DNA from: Spirochaetales bacterium
GTDB lineage: Bacteria > Spirochaetota > Spirochaetia > SZUA-6 > DRHE01
Length of the DNA: 35,998 bases
NCBI GenBank assembly: GCA_030604195.1
Contig: JAUVWI010000033.1
Coordinates: 1-35,998 of the forward strand
Direction of reading: 5' to 3'
A model generated the notes under the pieces. It was not told the DNA's origin. It did no database searches and saw only the letters and a list, made by a program, of their open reading frames with translations. The position numbers and the translations under genes were made by a program. This document shows positions 24,927 through 33,771 of this stretch, one piece after another. Each line of letters opens with the position of its first letter. The first letter of the stretch is position 1.

Positions 24927-25961
24927 ATGACAAAAAGAAAATGGATTTTGTTAGCCATTATTGGTGGTTTTCTGCTTGCAAGTCCGGGATTATCTGCCAT
25001 GGCCCAGGGGGAAGGTGCTGAAAAACCCGGTCTGGTAATCTATGCTTATGACTCTTTTGTTTCTGAATGGGGTCCGGCCGGCAAGGTAATTCCTAAATTC
25101 GAAGAACAGCAGGGAGTTAAGGTATCGATTGTTTCGGTTGGTGATGCGGGGCAGGTATTAAGCCGGGCCATACTGGAGAAAGATAATCCCAGGGCGGATA
25201 TTATTGTGGGCATCGATAATAACCTGCTCAGCTTCGCTTTAAAAGAAGATATCCTGGAAGTGTATAAATCAGCAAATATCGGGCTGATCCCTGAAGAGCT
25301 TCTTTTTGATCCTTCTTTCCATGTAACCCCCTTCGACTATGGTTATTTTGCTTTTGTTTATGACAGCCAGGAATTGAAAAGAATTCCGGAGAGTTTGGAG
25401 GATCTTACAGCGGTGGATTATCGTAATAAGATAATAGTGGAGGATCCCCGCACCTCAAGCCCGGGGCTGGGATTTCTGCTGTGGACTGTTGCCGTATTCG
25501 GCGATGATTATCTTAATTACTGGCAGCAGCTTAAACCAAACCTGTTGACCATTACCGATGGCTGGGACTCGGCCTACGGTATGTTTACCAGTGGTGAGGC
25601 GCCTATTGTGCTCAGCTATACAACCAGCCCCGCTTATCATGTGGAATATGAAGAGAGCAGGCGCTACCGGGCAATAATTTTTAAACGGGGCAATTACCTG
25701 CAGATCGAAGGAATGGCTATCCTAAAAGGGGCGCCTAACCGGGGAACTGCCAGGGAGTTTATCGACTTCATATTGACAGAGGAGTTTCAGGAAGAGATTC
25801 CATTAACCAACTGGATGTACCCGGTAAATCCCAGGGTTAAACTGCCGGAATCCTTTAAGTTTGCACCCCGGCCCCTGACCTCGCTATCTTTAAGCGCGGA
25901 AGAGATCGATAAGAACCGGGATCTCTGGCTTAAAGATTGGGCCCGCGTTATGAGCAGGTAG
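24927..25961 (+). CDS. thiB: Thiamine ABC transporter, substrate-binding protein
   Basis: 344 residues. A signal peptide (KWILLAIIGGFLLASPG, cleavage likely in SAMA-QGEG) makes it periplasmic. The mature protein is of the ThiB/TbpA type: VIYAYDSFVSEWGPAG, ILEKDNPRADIIVGIDN, TPFDYGYFAFVYD, LLWTVAVFGDDY and VLSYTTSPAYH. Trp, Tyr and Ser positions around the thiamine pocket appear kept. A ribosome site AGGAGG (24915-24920) favours ATG 24927, with ATG 24924 possible; TTG 24906 is too early. The TPP riboswitch controls it, and it is first in thiB-thiP-thiQ. Confidence 0.93.
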   Translation: MTKRKWILLAIIGGFLLASPGLSAMAQGEGAEKPGLVIYAYDSFVSEWGPAGKVIPKFEEQQGVKVSIVSVGDAGQVLSRAILEKDNPRADIIVGIDNNLLSFALKEDILEVYKSANIGLIPEELLFDPSFHVTPFDYGYFAFVYDSQELKRIPESLEDLTAVDYRNKIIVEDPRTSSPGLGFLLWTVAVFGDDYLNYWQQLKPNLLTITDGWDSAYGMFTSGEAPIVLSYTTSPAYHVEYEESRRYRAIIFKRGNYLQIEGMAILKGAPNRGTAREFIDFILTEEFQEEIPLTNWMYPVNPRVKLPESFKFAPRPLTSLSLSAEEIDKNRDLWLKDWARVMSR

Positions 25962-25969
25962 TGGAGCGA

Positions 25970-27655
25970 ATGTTTATAAAGAGCGCTTTCCCGGGCAGGA
26001 AAGCCCTGTTATCCCTGCTGTTGTTGAGCGGACCTCTTCTTTTCCTTTTTTTCTTCTTTTACTATCCGTTAAGCTCTATTCTGCAGGGCGGTCTTACAGA
26101 CAACCAGGGCCGCTTTACCATTAGCAGGATAGGCTCAATTCTAAGAGACCCTTATTATAGGGGAATAATCTATTTTACAGTCAAGCAGGCTTTCTTGAGC
26201 ACCCTGCTCTCAATCAGCCTGGGTTTGCCCGGGGCTTATCTACTGGCAAAATATGATTTCTGGGGAAAGAATGTTATCCGGGCCTTAACCACAATTCCCT
26301 TTGTTCTACCTTCAATTATTGTGGTGTTGGGGTTTGTCCGGTTTTTCGGCAATAACGGTATTCTGAATCGTCTGTTAATGGGGCTGTTCAGAGTTGAAGA
26401 ACCGCCCCTGCGCATTCTGTACTCCATGAAAGCCATATTACTGGCACATGCTTTTTATAATTTCCCCATCTGTGTCCGTATTGTATCTGCTCTCTGGAGC
26501 CGGCTTGACCCCGATTTTGAAGATGCAGCTAGAAGTATGGGCGCCCATGGCTTCAGACTCTTCCGGGAAGTTACACTGCCGAGAATTTTTCCCGCTATCC
26601 TGGCCAGCGCTGCTTTGATATTTGTTTTCTGCCTGCTCAGTTTTGCCATTGTCCTGGTTTTGGGGGGAGGTCCCCGCTTTACCACCCTGGAAGTGGAGGT
26701 TTACCGGCTTGCCAGGGTAAGCCTGGACCTGAAAATGGGCAGCGCCCTGGCTTTAATAGGTTCTTTCCTCTCCTCAATCTTTTTATATCTCTATATCAGA
26801 CTCCAGCGAAAAATGAGCTTTGCCGAGGAAATGACTGCGGATTTCGAGAGGAAGCGACTGAGTGCTCTTTTAAAAAAACCGGCGGGAATATTCTTTGTGC
26901 TCTATCTGTTTCTAATTGCGGCGCTGATAATTGCGCCCATGGCTGCCGTGGTATATACTTCATTCTTAAAGCGCTCGGGCTGGGGCGGGAGTACCGCTTA
27001 TAGCCTTGATTGGTATATACGCCTTATCTTTGCTTCCGACCTTTACACCAGGTCAATATTGAACAGTCTTTTTTTCGGCTTTATGACTATTCTTTTGGCC
27101 CTGCCCCTGGGCACCCTGATAGCTTATTTGGGAAGCAGAAGGGAGATAAAAAACAGCAGTATACTTGAAAGCCTGATGATGCTGCCCATGGGTGTATCCT
27201 CCATTATGCTGGGATTGGGGTATATTAAGGCTTTCCAGGGCTTTCCGGTGGAGATAATCGGGAGCTGGTATGCAATTGTTTTAGCCCATACTGTTATATC
27301 CTATCCCTTTGTGATCAGGTCGGTAAGCTCGATGTTCAGAAAGATCAAACCATCCCTGTTAGAGGCGGCGCGAAGTCTTGGCGCTGATTCCTGGCAGCTT
27401 TTCTGGCATCTCGAGCTGCCCCTGGTCAAGGGAGCGCTGATAACCGGGGCGGCCTTTGCCTTTGCCATTTCCATAGGCGAAATAAATGCCACCCTGATGC
27501 TGGCCGGTCCGCAGGCCATGACCATTCCCGTAGCTATTTACCGTCTGATTTCCTCTTATAATTTTATTGGCGCCTGTGCTATGGGCACCATATTGATGGC
27601 GATAAGTTTTCTGACCTTTCTGATAATTGACCGGGTCGGGGAAGGGATTGGTTGA
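25970..27655 (+). CDS. thiP: Thiamine ABC transporter, permease
   Basis: 561 residues, a fused two-domain permease with about 12 membrane segments. Each half has an EAA-type loop that contacts the ATPase: DAARSMGAHGFRLFREVTLP in the first half and EAARSLGADSWQLFWHLELP in the second. Length matches ThiP (about 530-560). The ORF opens at 25937 inside thiB, but ATG 25970, 8 bases after the thiB stop and preceded by GTGGAG, is the natural start. It is in the same transcript as thiB and thiQ. Confidence 0.93.
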   Translation: MFIKSAFPGRKALLSLLLLSGPLLFLFFFFYYPLSSILQGGLTDNQGRFTISRIGSILRDPYYRGIIYFTVKQAFLSTLLSISLGLPGAYLLAKYDFWGKNVIRALTTIPFVLPSIIVVLGFVRFFGNNGILNRLLMGLFRVEEPPLRILYSMKAILLAHAFYNFPICVRIVSALWSRLDPDFEDAARSMGAHGFRLFREVTLPRIFPAILASAALIFVFCLLSFAIVLVLGGGPRFTTLEVEVYRLARVSLDLKMGSALALIGSFLSSIFLYLYIRLQRKMSFAEEMTADFERKRLSALLKKPAGIFFVLYLFLIAALIIAPMAAVVYTSFLKRSGWGGSTAYSLDWYIRLIFASDLYTRSILNSLFFGFMTILLALPLGTLIAYLGSRREIKNSSILESLMMLPMGVSSIMLGLGYIKAFQGFPVEIIGSWYAIVLAHTVISYPFVIRSVSSMFRKIKPSLLEAARSLGADSWQLFWHLELPLVKGALITGAAFAFAISIGEINATLMLAGPQAMTIPVAIYRLISSYNFIGACAMGTILMAISFLTFLIIDRVGEGIG

Positions 27656-27658
27656 ATA

Positions 27659-28720
27659 ATGAGTCTGCGGTTGAAAGATGTTGTAAAGGAATACCCCGAT
27701 TTTAAACTAAAAATAGATCTTCAGGTAAATAAAGGGGAGCTGGTAACCATACTGGGTCCCAGCGGCTGCGGTAAAACTACCACCTTGCGGGTAATAGCCG
27801 GATTTATAACTCCTGATAATGGTAATATATTTGTCTCTGGTAGAGGCATTAATCATTTACCCCCGCACAAGCGGCAGATCGGTATTGTATTTCAGGATTA
27901 CGCCCTCTTTCCCAATCTGAATGTTCTTGACAATATCGCCTTTGGTCTGAAGATGCATGGAGTCAAGCGGATCTTGAGGGAAGCCAAAGCAAGAAAGCTG
28001 CTAAAGCTGGTCCATCTGACAGAATATGGAGGCCGGAAAATATCGCAGTTATCCGGCGGCGAGCAGCAGCGGGTTGCCCTTGCCAGGGCATTAGCTACAG
28101 AACCCCGGCTGTTGCTTCTGGATGAACCCTTAAGCGCTCTGGATGCCAAGCTCCGAAAGGGCTTGAGGAATGAGATCAGACGTATCCAGCGCGAATTGGC
28201 CATCACGACCCTCTATATAACCCATGACCAGGAAGAGGCTTTAGCCTTATCCGATAGAATAGCGGTTATGCGTAATGGCAAAATTGAACAGGCCGGAAGA
28301 CCTCAGGAAATATATAATGAGCCGGTTAATCTCTTTGTAGCCGGTTTTGTGGGGCAGGCGAATTTTTTAAAGGGTACTATTCGCAGCATAGAGCAGGGGT
28401 ACGCACTCTTTAATACGGCTCTGGGAGATATCAGGGCACCGGCTCCCAGGGGCTGCTATCCCGGCAGGGAGATGAACCTTTTCTTCAGGCCGGAGAACTG
28501 TACAATTAAAAGCAGTACTGCCGCTGAAAACAAAGGCAATTATATACAGGGTGTGGTTGCCGGTTGTGAATATCTGGGGGAGATTATGCAGCTTGAGGTT
28601 GTTTCGCGGGATAGCCGCTTTATACTGCGACTGCGGGGGTGCCCGGCCATTGCTGACGGTAACCGGATTGTCTTTTCTATTAAGGCTGAAAACTGCCGGT
28701 TGCTGCCGGCCACCGGGTAA
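27659..28720 (+). CDS. thiQ: Thiamine ABC transporter, ATP-binding protein (long form)
   Basis: 353 residues. Walker A GPSGCGKTT (from residue 33), Q-loop VFQDYALFPN, signature LSGGEQQRVALARAL, Walker B LLLLDEPLSALDA, and switch His in YITHDQEEAL. Proteobacterial ThiQ is about 230 residues. Here an extra ~115 residues at the C-terminus resemble the TOBE domain of MalK/PotA-type ATPases (VAGFVGQANFLKGTI onward). By sequence alone it could serve another substrate of that class, but its position in the operon makes thiamine the likely one. It starts 3 bases after thiP. Confidence 0.88.
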   Translation: MSLRLKDVVKEYPDFKLKIDLQVNKGELVTILGPSGCGKTTTLRVIAGFITPDNGNIFVSGRGINHLPPHKRQIGIVFQDYALFPNLNVLDNIAFGLKMHGVKRILREAKARKLLKLVHLTEYGGRKISQLSGGEQQRVALARALATEPRLLLLDEPLSALDAKLRKGLRNEIRRIQRELAITTLYITHDQEEALALSDRIAVMRNGKIEQAGRPQEIYNEPVNLFVAGFVGQANFLKGTIRSIEQGYALFNTALGDIRAPAPRGCYPGREMNLFFRPENCTIKSSTAAENKGNYIQGVVAGCEYLGEIMQLEVVSRDSRFILRLRGCPAIADGNRIVFSIKAENCRLLPATG

Positions 28721-28778
28721 GCATTGACCAGGAGAATATCCATCGCAGATTACATCCGCAACCGAAGTTTTAAGGCAG

Positions 28779-28820
28779 AAGTCCAACTAAATATATTCGG
28801 GCGCTGGACTTTAATATTTC
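28779..28820 (+). terminator. Possible terminator after thiQ
   Basis: AAGTCCA (28779-28785) and TGGACTT (28805-28811) form a perfect 7-bp stem with a 19-base loop, followed by a T-rich stretch (TTAATATTTCTTG). The long loop and mixed T-run make this moderate evidence only. Confidence 0.4.
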
Positions 28821-28821
28821 T

Positions 28822-28830
28822 TGTTAAAAT
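28822..28830 (+). promoter_or_regulatory. Extended -10 promoter candidate for the DUF364 gene
   Basis: TGTTAAAAT (TG-N-TAAAAT) with no good -35 box. Transcription from about 28837 would give a 108-base leader with several short dyads (CCGG-GATAG-CCGG, TGATCA), whose role is unknown. I see no known riboswitch in it. Confidence 0.35.
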
Positions 28831-28944
28831 AGCAAGCTTTTGAGCGTTCATAGCATGTCAGACCGTGATCAGCCGAAAAACCGGGATAGCCGGCCGAAAA
28901 AATAAAAGTTATTTAAAACGGTTGTAGAGGAGGGATAGATAATA

Positions 28945-29697
28945 ATGACTATACTCGAAAAGACACGGGATAAATTTCTACAGATCCTGCAGGAAAAAAA
29001 TATATCCGGGTATGAACGCTTGAGCGCCGAACCCCTGGGGGTGAAGGAAGCTTTGGGAGATCCGGCGCCTTACAAGGATTTTGCCCTGCAGAGGGGTGTG
29101 GAAAAACTGGTGGAAGTGAGCTACGGGAAAGAGCGGGGCCAGGCTTTCACCACCTTCCCCCTGCGCTGGAAGGGCAGCCTTGGCGAGGTCCTGGAGCTGG
29201 ATCTGAAAAGCGACAGGAACAGGGCCCTGCTGGTGGCCACAATGAATGCGGTGGGGCGGCGCCTTAATTTGGTTGATAGAACCATTCACTGTAAGAATGA
29301 TGGTCCAAAAAAGTGCGGCAGGATGATGGCTTTGGAGCTGCAGAAAATTATCAGGCCAAACCAACTGCTCGGTATTGTGGGGTATCAGCCGGCGCTGCTC
29401 GAACACATAGCCGCTCTTCTTCACCCGGAGAATATTCGTGTGGTTGATCTGAATCCCGATAACATTGGGCGGATTAGCTATGGTGTGCCCATCTGGGACG
29501 GCATAAAGGATATTGACCGGCTGGGCCAGGAGTGCACTTTGTTTCTGGTCACCGGTTCTGCTTTGGTGAATAATACCCTGGATGGTGTTCTGGAAATCAT
29601 TCACCGTCAAAAAAAGAGGGCAATTCTTTTCGGAACCACCATTGCTTTTGCCGCTTCAGTGCTGGGCCTTGAATGGTTCTGTTTCGAGGCAAAATAG
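28945..29697 (+). CDS. DUF4213/DUF364 (putative heavy-metal chelation) protein
   Basis: 250 residues. The N-terminal ~100 residues match the enolase-like DUF4213 cap (YKDFALQRGVEKLVEVSYG, LLVATMNAVGRRLNLVDRT). The rest is the Rossmann-like DUF364 domain (IVGYQPALLEHI, VVDLNPDNIG, LFLVTGSALVNNTLDGVL). Three Cys (CKND, KKCGR and the final WFCFEAK) could be ligands. The biochemical role of this family is not established; heavy-metal binding or a link to molybdenum/siderophore systems has been suggested. A strong ribosome site (AGGAGGG) lies 10 bases upstream. It stands alone between the thiamine operon and the phosphate transporter. Confidence 0.8.
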   Translation: MTILEKTRDKFLQILQEKNISGYERLSAEPLGVKEALGDPAPYKDFALQRGVEKLVEVSYGKERGQAFTTFPLRWKGSLGEVLELDLKSDRNRALLVATMNAVGRRLNLVDRTIHCKNDGPKKCGRMMALELQKIIRPNQLLGIVGYQPALLEHIAALLHPENIRVVDLNPDNIGRISYGVPIWDGIKDIDRLGQECTLFLVTGSALVNNTLDGVLEIIHRQKKRAILFGTTIAFAASVLGLEWFCFEAK

Positions 29698-29722
29698 AGG
29701 CAAGCTGCCTGGATGTTGCGAG

Positions 29723-31393
29723 TTAGTAAACTGCCCTCATTGCTTCAGCAATATTAAGGGAGTAATCCCCAATATGTTCAATATGGCGCACTATGTCGAG
29801 AAGCAGGAGTTCCTGTTTGACATCTGATCCCTCCTGAAGCCGTTTCTGTACAGCCTTTTTTAAGGAGTTGCGACTGTCATCTATTTTTCTTTCCAGATTC
29901 AGAGCCTTTTCCAATTCGCCATCCGGCAGAGGTTTGTTCAGATGGCTTCTGATAAAACCCATAAACTCTGTAACCAGAGCCGTATAGGGTGCGATATTTT
30001 TGAGGGCCTCCTCAGGAAGATCCATTTCATTATCATAGCGCCGTTGGGCGAGGATCATCAGGTTGTAGCAGCTGTCGCCGATGGATTCCAACTCATTTAC
30101 AATCCTTATCAACCCCCCTGCCTGGGCCGCTGAACGGCTGTTGAGGCTCTCCCGGAATATGCCGACAAGGTAACGCGAAAGCTGTTCCTGCATCTGGTCC
30201 GTTATCTCTTCCTGGTCGGCAACCTGCTTTACCTCTCCGGCCAATTTCATTTCCGGGTGCTCAAATACGTGCAGGAAGGTGGCAAACATTTTCTCTACCA
30301 GGGCGACAAACCTGGAAATTTCCGCCTTTGTCTGAAGTATCTGCAGCTCCGGAGTATCCTGCAGGCTGGTAGAGAGGAAGGGAAGAACATACCCTCTTTT
30401 CTCTTCCGCAGGGGGAGCCTTCACTATTTTTTTAACTATTGCGGCCAGTTGGGGCACAAAGCCGATAAAAATGGCGGAGTTTATGAGGTTAAAAAGGGTG
30501 TGAAACATAGCCAGATGAGCGGGCATGTGGATTCCCGCTTCAGGGCCGGTTACGCTTCCCGGCACAAGGAAATCGATAAACCGGAGGAAATAAGGAAAGA
30601 CAAAGGCCATCCAGAGAACACCGATTATATTAAACAGTGTATGCGCCCTTGCAGCCCGCCTGGCACTAACATCAGTGCCAATGGAGGCAAGGGTGGCCGT
30701 AATTGTGGTGCCGATATTTTCTCCCAGGACTATGGCCGCTGCTGTGGGAAAATCTATCCATCCTGCGTAGGCCATGGTCAGGGTGATTGCCATGGCTGCT
30801 GAAGAGGATTGTACAATAACAGTCAGCAGGCTTCCTGCGATGACAAAGATAATGAATGAAAGTGGCCCCAGGTCGATGAACCTGGCAAGAAAATGAAGCA
30901 CTTCAGGATGGCTGCGAATGTCGGGAACTGAATGCCTCAGGAAATTGAGTCCGAGAAAAAGAAGACCGAAGCCAACCAGGGCTTCACCCCAATCTTCTTT
31001 GTTGAGCTTTTTGGCGAACATAAGAAGCATGCCTATGCCGATTGCCGGCAGGGCAATTGAGGTGATCTTAAATTTGAAACCGATAATCGCTACAATCCAG
31101 CCGGTAACGGTGGTTCCGATATTGGCCCCCATTATCACTCCGATAGCCTGAGTAAGGTTTAGAAGCCCGGCATTGACAAAGCTGACTACCATCACCGTTG
31201 TCGCAGAAGAGGATTGGATAAAAGCGGTAATTAGAAAACCGGTAAAAAGAGCAATAAAGCGGTTACCGGTCATAAAATTCAGGGTCTGCTGCAGCCGGTC
31301 GCCGGCAGCTTTCTGAATACCATCGCTCATAATCTTCATTCCGAAAAGAAACAATCCGAGGCTTCCAAGAATCTGAAAGAAACCATTTATCAT
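29723..31393 (-). CDS. Na/Pi cotransporter family protein with PhoU-like tail
   Basis: 556 residues. Two repeats of the sodium-phosphate symporter core each carry the QSSS motif: FIQSSSATTVMVV in the first and VIVQSSSAAMAITL in the second, within about eight membrane segments (residues 1-335). The C-terminal ~200 residues form a PhoU-like helical domain (VNELESIGDSCYNLMIL and DIVRHIEHIGDYSLNIAEA). It should import or balance phosphate across the inner membrane. The frame extends upstream to 31450. ATG 31393 is chosen since AGGAGG lies 8 bases before it and the next residues begin the first membrane segment. It converges on the DUF364 gene. Confidence 0.88.
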   Translation of the reverse strand: MINGFFQILGSLGLFLFGMKIMSDGIQKAAGDRLQQTLNFMTGNRFIALFTGFLITAFIQSSSATTVMVVSFVNAGLLNLTQAIGVIMGANIGTTVTGWIVAIIGFKFKITSIALPAIGIGMLLMFAKKLNKEDWGEALVGFGLLFLGLNFLRHSVPDIRSHPEVLHFLARFIDLGPLSFIIFVIAGSLLTVIVQSSSAAMAITLTMAYAGWIDFPTAAAIVLGENIGTTITATLASIGTDVSARRAARAHTLFNIIGVLWMAFVFPYFLRFIDFLVPGSVTGPEAGIHMPAHLAMFHTLFNLINSAIFIGFVPQLAAIVKKIVKAPPAEEKRGYVLPFLSTSLQDTPELQILQTKAEISRFVALVEKMFATFLHVFEHPEMKLAGEVKQVADQEEITDQMQEQLSRYLVGIFRESLNSRSAAQAGGLIRIVNELESIGDSCYNLMILAQRRYDNEMDLPEEALKNIAPYTALVTEFMGFIRSHLNKPLPDGELEKALNLERKIDDSRNSLKKAVQKRLQEGSDVKQELLLLDIVRHIEHIGDYSLNIAEAMRAVY

Positions 31394-31480
31394 ATAAACA
31401 ACCTCCTGCCCGCTATTATCCGGTATACCATTGTTAGATACGAAGCCCAAGCACTTTATTCCATGATTTTGCTTAGCTCC

Positions 31481-31510
31481 TTGACTGATAATAGCCTGCT
31501 GGAATATAAA
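31481..31510 (+). promoter_or_regulatory. Promoter of the EamA-family gene
   Basis: TTGACT (31481-31486), 18 bases, TATAAA (31505-31510). The predicted start near 31517 leaves a leader of only about 5 bases before ATG 31522, with no ribosome site. Confidence 0.55.
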
Positions 31511-31521
31511 GTCGGTTGGAC

Positions 31522-32418
31522 ATGGAAATTATAGAAGAAACCGGAAAAAAGAGAGTGGTCTTAGTGTTTATGGTCATTGGCGCCCTGACCTTCGGCTTTG
31601 TCGGAGTGTTAACCAGGATCTGCCTCTTTCCGGATACAGTAATAGCTTCTTTCCGCATTCTGTTGGCCGGTCTAATTCTTTCTCCCTTCTGTATTACCGG
31701 TGTTTGGAAGCTGCTGAAAAAGCAGGGTATAAAGAAGTATCTCCTCTTACTCATACCGGCTCTTTTTCTTGGCCTCCATTTTCAGCTCTGGGTAATGGGC
31801 CTTAAAAGAACCTATATTGCAACCGCCTCCTTTATTGTAACCTTAAGTCCGGTCTTTTTCGCCCTGGCTGAACGTTTAATTTTTCGCGGAAAAATTCACA
31901 AGAGAACATATATTGCTTTAGGGCTGGTGGTAGCCGGCGCCTTATGGCTGCTATGGGTCAGGGGCGGAAAGCTTGGCAAAGAGGGTGACCTCTTTTGTTT
32001 TGCCTCAATGCTTCTTTTTGTTATCTATTTACTGGTATCGCAGCGGGTATCACGCAATGTGCCCCATTTAGTCTACATTCATACTATCTATCTATGGGGA
32101 GGGCTGTTAACATTACCCTTAAGCTTGATTAACGGAGATCTGGCTGCAGTCCGGCTTAACGACCTTGCTTCGCTTTCTGCTTTAATGGCACTGGCCCTTT
32201 TCCCTTCGCTGATCGGTCATACTACTCTCAATTACGGTGTCCGTTATTTTCCGCCTCTGACCGTATCCTTCTTTACCCTGCTTGAGCCGGTCTTTGCCAC
32301 TATTACTGCAGCAATTTTTCTTTCCGAGTTTCCCGGGATCGGGGAGTTCCCATCTTATATCCTCTTTTTATCAGCTACAGTAATCATAATGCTGAAAATG
32401 AAGAGTAAACCAGGGTAA
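31522..32418 (+). CDS. EamA/DMT-family membrane transporter
   Basis: 298 residues with about ten membrane segments in two halves, the layout of the drug/metabolite exporter (EamA) family. Typical stretches: GALTFGFVGVLTRI and ASFRILLAGLILSPF in the first half; ALMALALFPSLIGHTTLNYGVR and FTLLEPVFATITAAIFLSE in the second. The substrate (an amino acid or other metabolite) cannot be deduced. ATG 31522 is chosen over TTG 31516. The nearby promoter would give an almost leaderless message. It diverges from the phosphate transporter. Confidence 0.85.
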   Translation: MEIIEETGKKRVVLVFMVIGALTFGFVGVLTRICLFPDTVIASFRILLAGLILSPFCITGVWKLLKKQGIKKYLLLLIPALFLGLHFQLWVMGLKRTYIATASFIVTLSPVFFALAERLIFRGKIHKRTYIALGLVVAGALWLLWVRGGKLGKEGDLFCFASMLLFVIYLLVSQRVSRNVPHLVYIHTIYLWGGLLTLPLSLINGDLAAVRLNDLASLSALMALALFPSLIGHTTLNYGVRYFPPLTVSFFTLLEPVFATITAAIFLSEFPGIGEFPSYILFLSATVIIMLKMKSKPG

Positions 32419-32480
32419 ATAAGTGGATCGATTAAAATTCAATTGACCTGCCTTTAGTTTTATCTTTATTTTAATATTAT

Positions 32481-33749
32481 ATGGATAAAGAAACTATAAC
32501 ACATGATAACTGGTTTAGAGAGAGGCTGCTGAAGCGTTTCACCGATTATATTAAAATCGATACTACCTCCGACCGCCACTCTAAAAGCGAACCCACCACA
32601 CCCGGGCAGTTGGAACTGGCGGAAAAGCTTTACGGAGAATTAAAGGATCTTAACCTAACTGATATAGAGCTCAGCACAGGGGGCTTTCTCTTTGCCGCTC
32701 TGCCGGCAAACCTGCCTGCGGGTAGTAAGGAACCGCCGGTAATCGGTTTTATGGCCCATCTGGATACCAGTGAAGAGGTACCGGGAACAGACATCAAGCC
32801 GCAACTGCATGAAGATTACAATGGAGGGGTTATCAAACTCAAAGACGGCGTTGTATTAGATCCTGATGAGTTCCCCGATCTGCTGGATTACCGGGGCGAT
32901 ACGGTTATTACTTCTGACGGCGCTACTCTGCTGGGCGCTGATGATAAAGCGGGGATTGCTGAAATTATGACTGCTGTTGAGTATCTGCAGAGTCACCGGG
33001 AAATCAAACATGGCAATATACAGATAATCTTTACCCCGGATGAAGAACCGGGCTTAAGCATGGAGCGTTTCCCCATGGAAAAGGTCAGGGCAAAATACTG
33101 CTACACTCTGGATGGCGGCAAAGAGGGTACTATTGAGGATGAGTGTTTTGAAGCCTATAAGGCCGAGCTGCTCTTTAGAGGAATAAGCATCCATCCGGGA
33201 GTTGCCAGGGGAAAACTGGTAAATGCAATTGAAATGGTAAACAGCTTTCTGACACTGCTCCCCCGATCGGAGAGCGCCCAGGCTACGGATGAGAGGTATG
33301 GTTTTTATTTTCCCCTGGAAATCAAGGGAAGTCCGGAAGAGGCGGAACTGCTCCTCTACCTGAGGGATTTCGAAGAGGATGTTGTTAAGCGGCGCATAGA
33401 GGCTGTTAAAACATTTGCTCAAAGTGTTGAAGCTGCCTATCCCGGGGGAAAGGTAACGGTGAATGTTAAAAAGCAATACAGCAATATGCTGCAGTACCTG
33501 CGAAAGGCTCCTGAAGTGACCGCCCTGCTTGCAGAGGCAATAAGAGAGAGCGGAATTGAACCGCAAACTGAAATAGTGCGGGGCGGAACCGATGGCGCCA
33601 GGTTGAGCGAGCTGGGTGTTCCCACACCCAATGTATTTGCCGGGGGTTTTAATTTTCACAGCCGTAAGGAATGGGTGCCCCTGTCAGCCATGGTGCGGGC
33701 AACACAAACCATTATCAACCTCTCCCGTCTATGGGCGGAAAGATCTTAG
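32481..33749 (+). CDS. pepT: Peptidase T (tripeptide aminopeptidase)
   Basis: 422 residues, M20 family. It releases the N-terminal residue from tripeptides in the cytosol. Zinc ligands and catalytic residues are in their usual places: FMAHLDTSEEVPG (His, then Asp), LLGADDKAGIAE (bridging Asp), TPDEEPG (catalytic Glu and ligand Glu), YTLDGG (Asp) and FNFHSRKEW (His). The substrate-binding RGGTDGARLSE is present. Length is normal for PepT (about 410). The 60 bases before ATG 32481 are almost entirely A and T with no ribosome site; the start may be read without one. The glycosyltransferase gene follows after 22 bases. Confidence 0.93.
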   Translation: MDKETITHDNWFRERLLKRFTDYIKIDTTSDRHSKSEPTTPGQLELAEKLYGELKDLNLTDIELSTGGFLFAALPANLPAGSKEPPVIGFMAHLDTSEEVPGTDIKPQLHEDYNGGVIKLKDGVVLDPDEFPDLLDYRGDTVITSDGATLLGADDKAGIAEIMTAVEYLQSHREIKHGNIQIIFTPDEEPGLSMERFPMEKVRAKYCYTLDGGKEGTIEDECFEAYKAELLFRGISIHPGVARGKLVNAIEMVNSFLTLLPRSESAQATDERYGFYFPLEIKGSPEEAELLLYLRDFEEDVVKRRIEAVKTFAQSVEAAYPGGKVTVNVKKQYSNMLQYLRKAPEVTALLAEAIRESGIEPQTEIVRGGTDGARLSELGVPTPNVFAGGFNFHSRKEWVPLSAMVRATQTIINLSRLWAERS

Positions 33750-33771
33750 AAGATTCAAAAGGAATAGTGTA

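Noticed and set aside
28837..28944. Molybdenum-cofactor, cobalamin or c-di-GMP riboswitch in the DUF364 leader
   Set aside because: I compared it with the consensus cores I remember; none of the conserved strings is present in order.
28978..29610. A 210-codon open frame on the minus strand
   Set aside because: It lies opposite the DUF4213/DUF364 gene, which has a strong ribosome site and recognisable domains.
33054..33659. A 201-codon open frame on the minus strand
   Set aside because: It is antisense to pepT and has no supporting signal.
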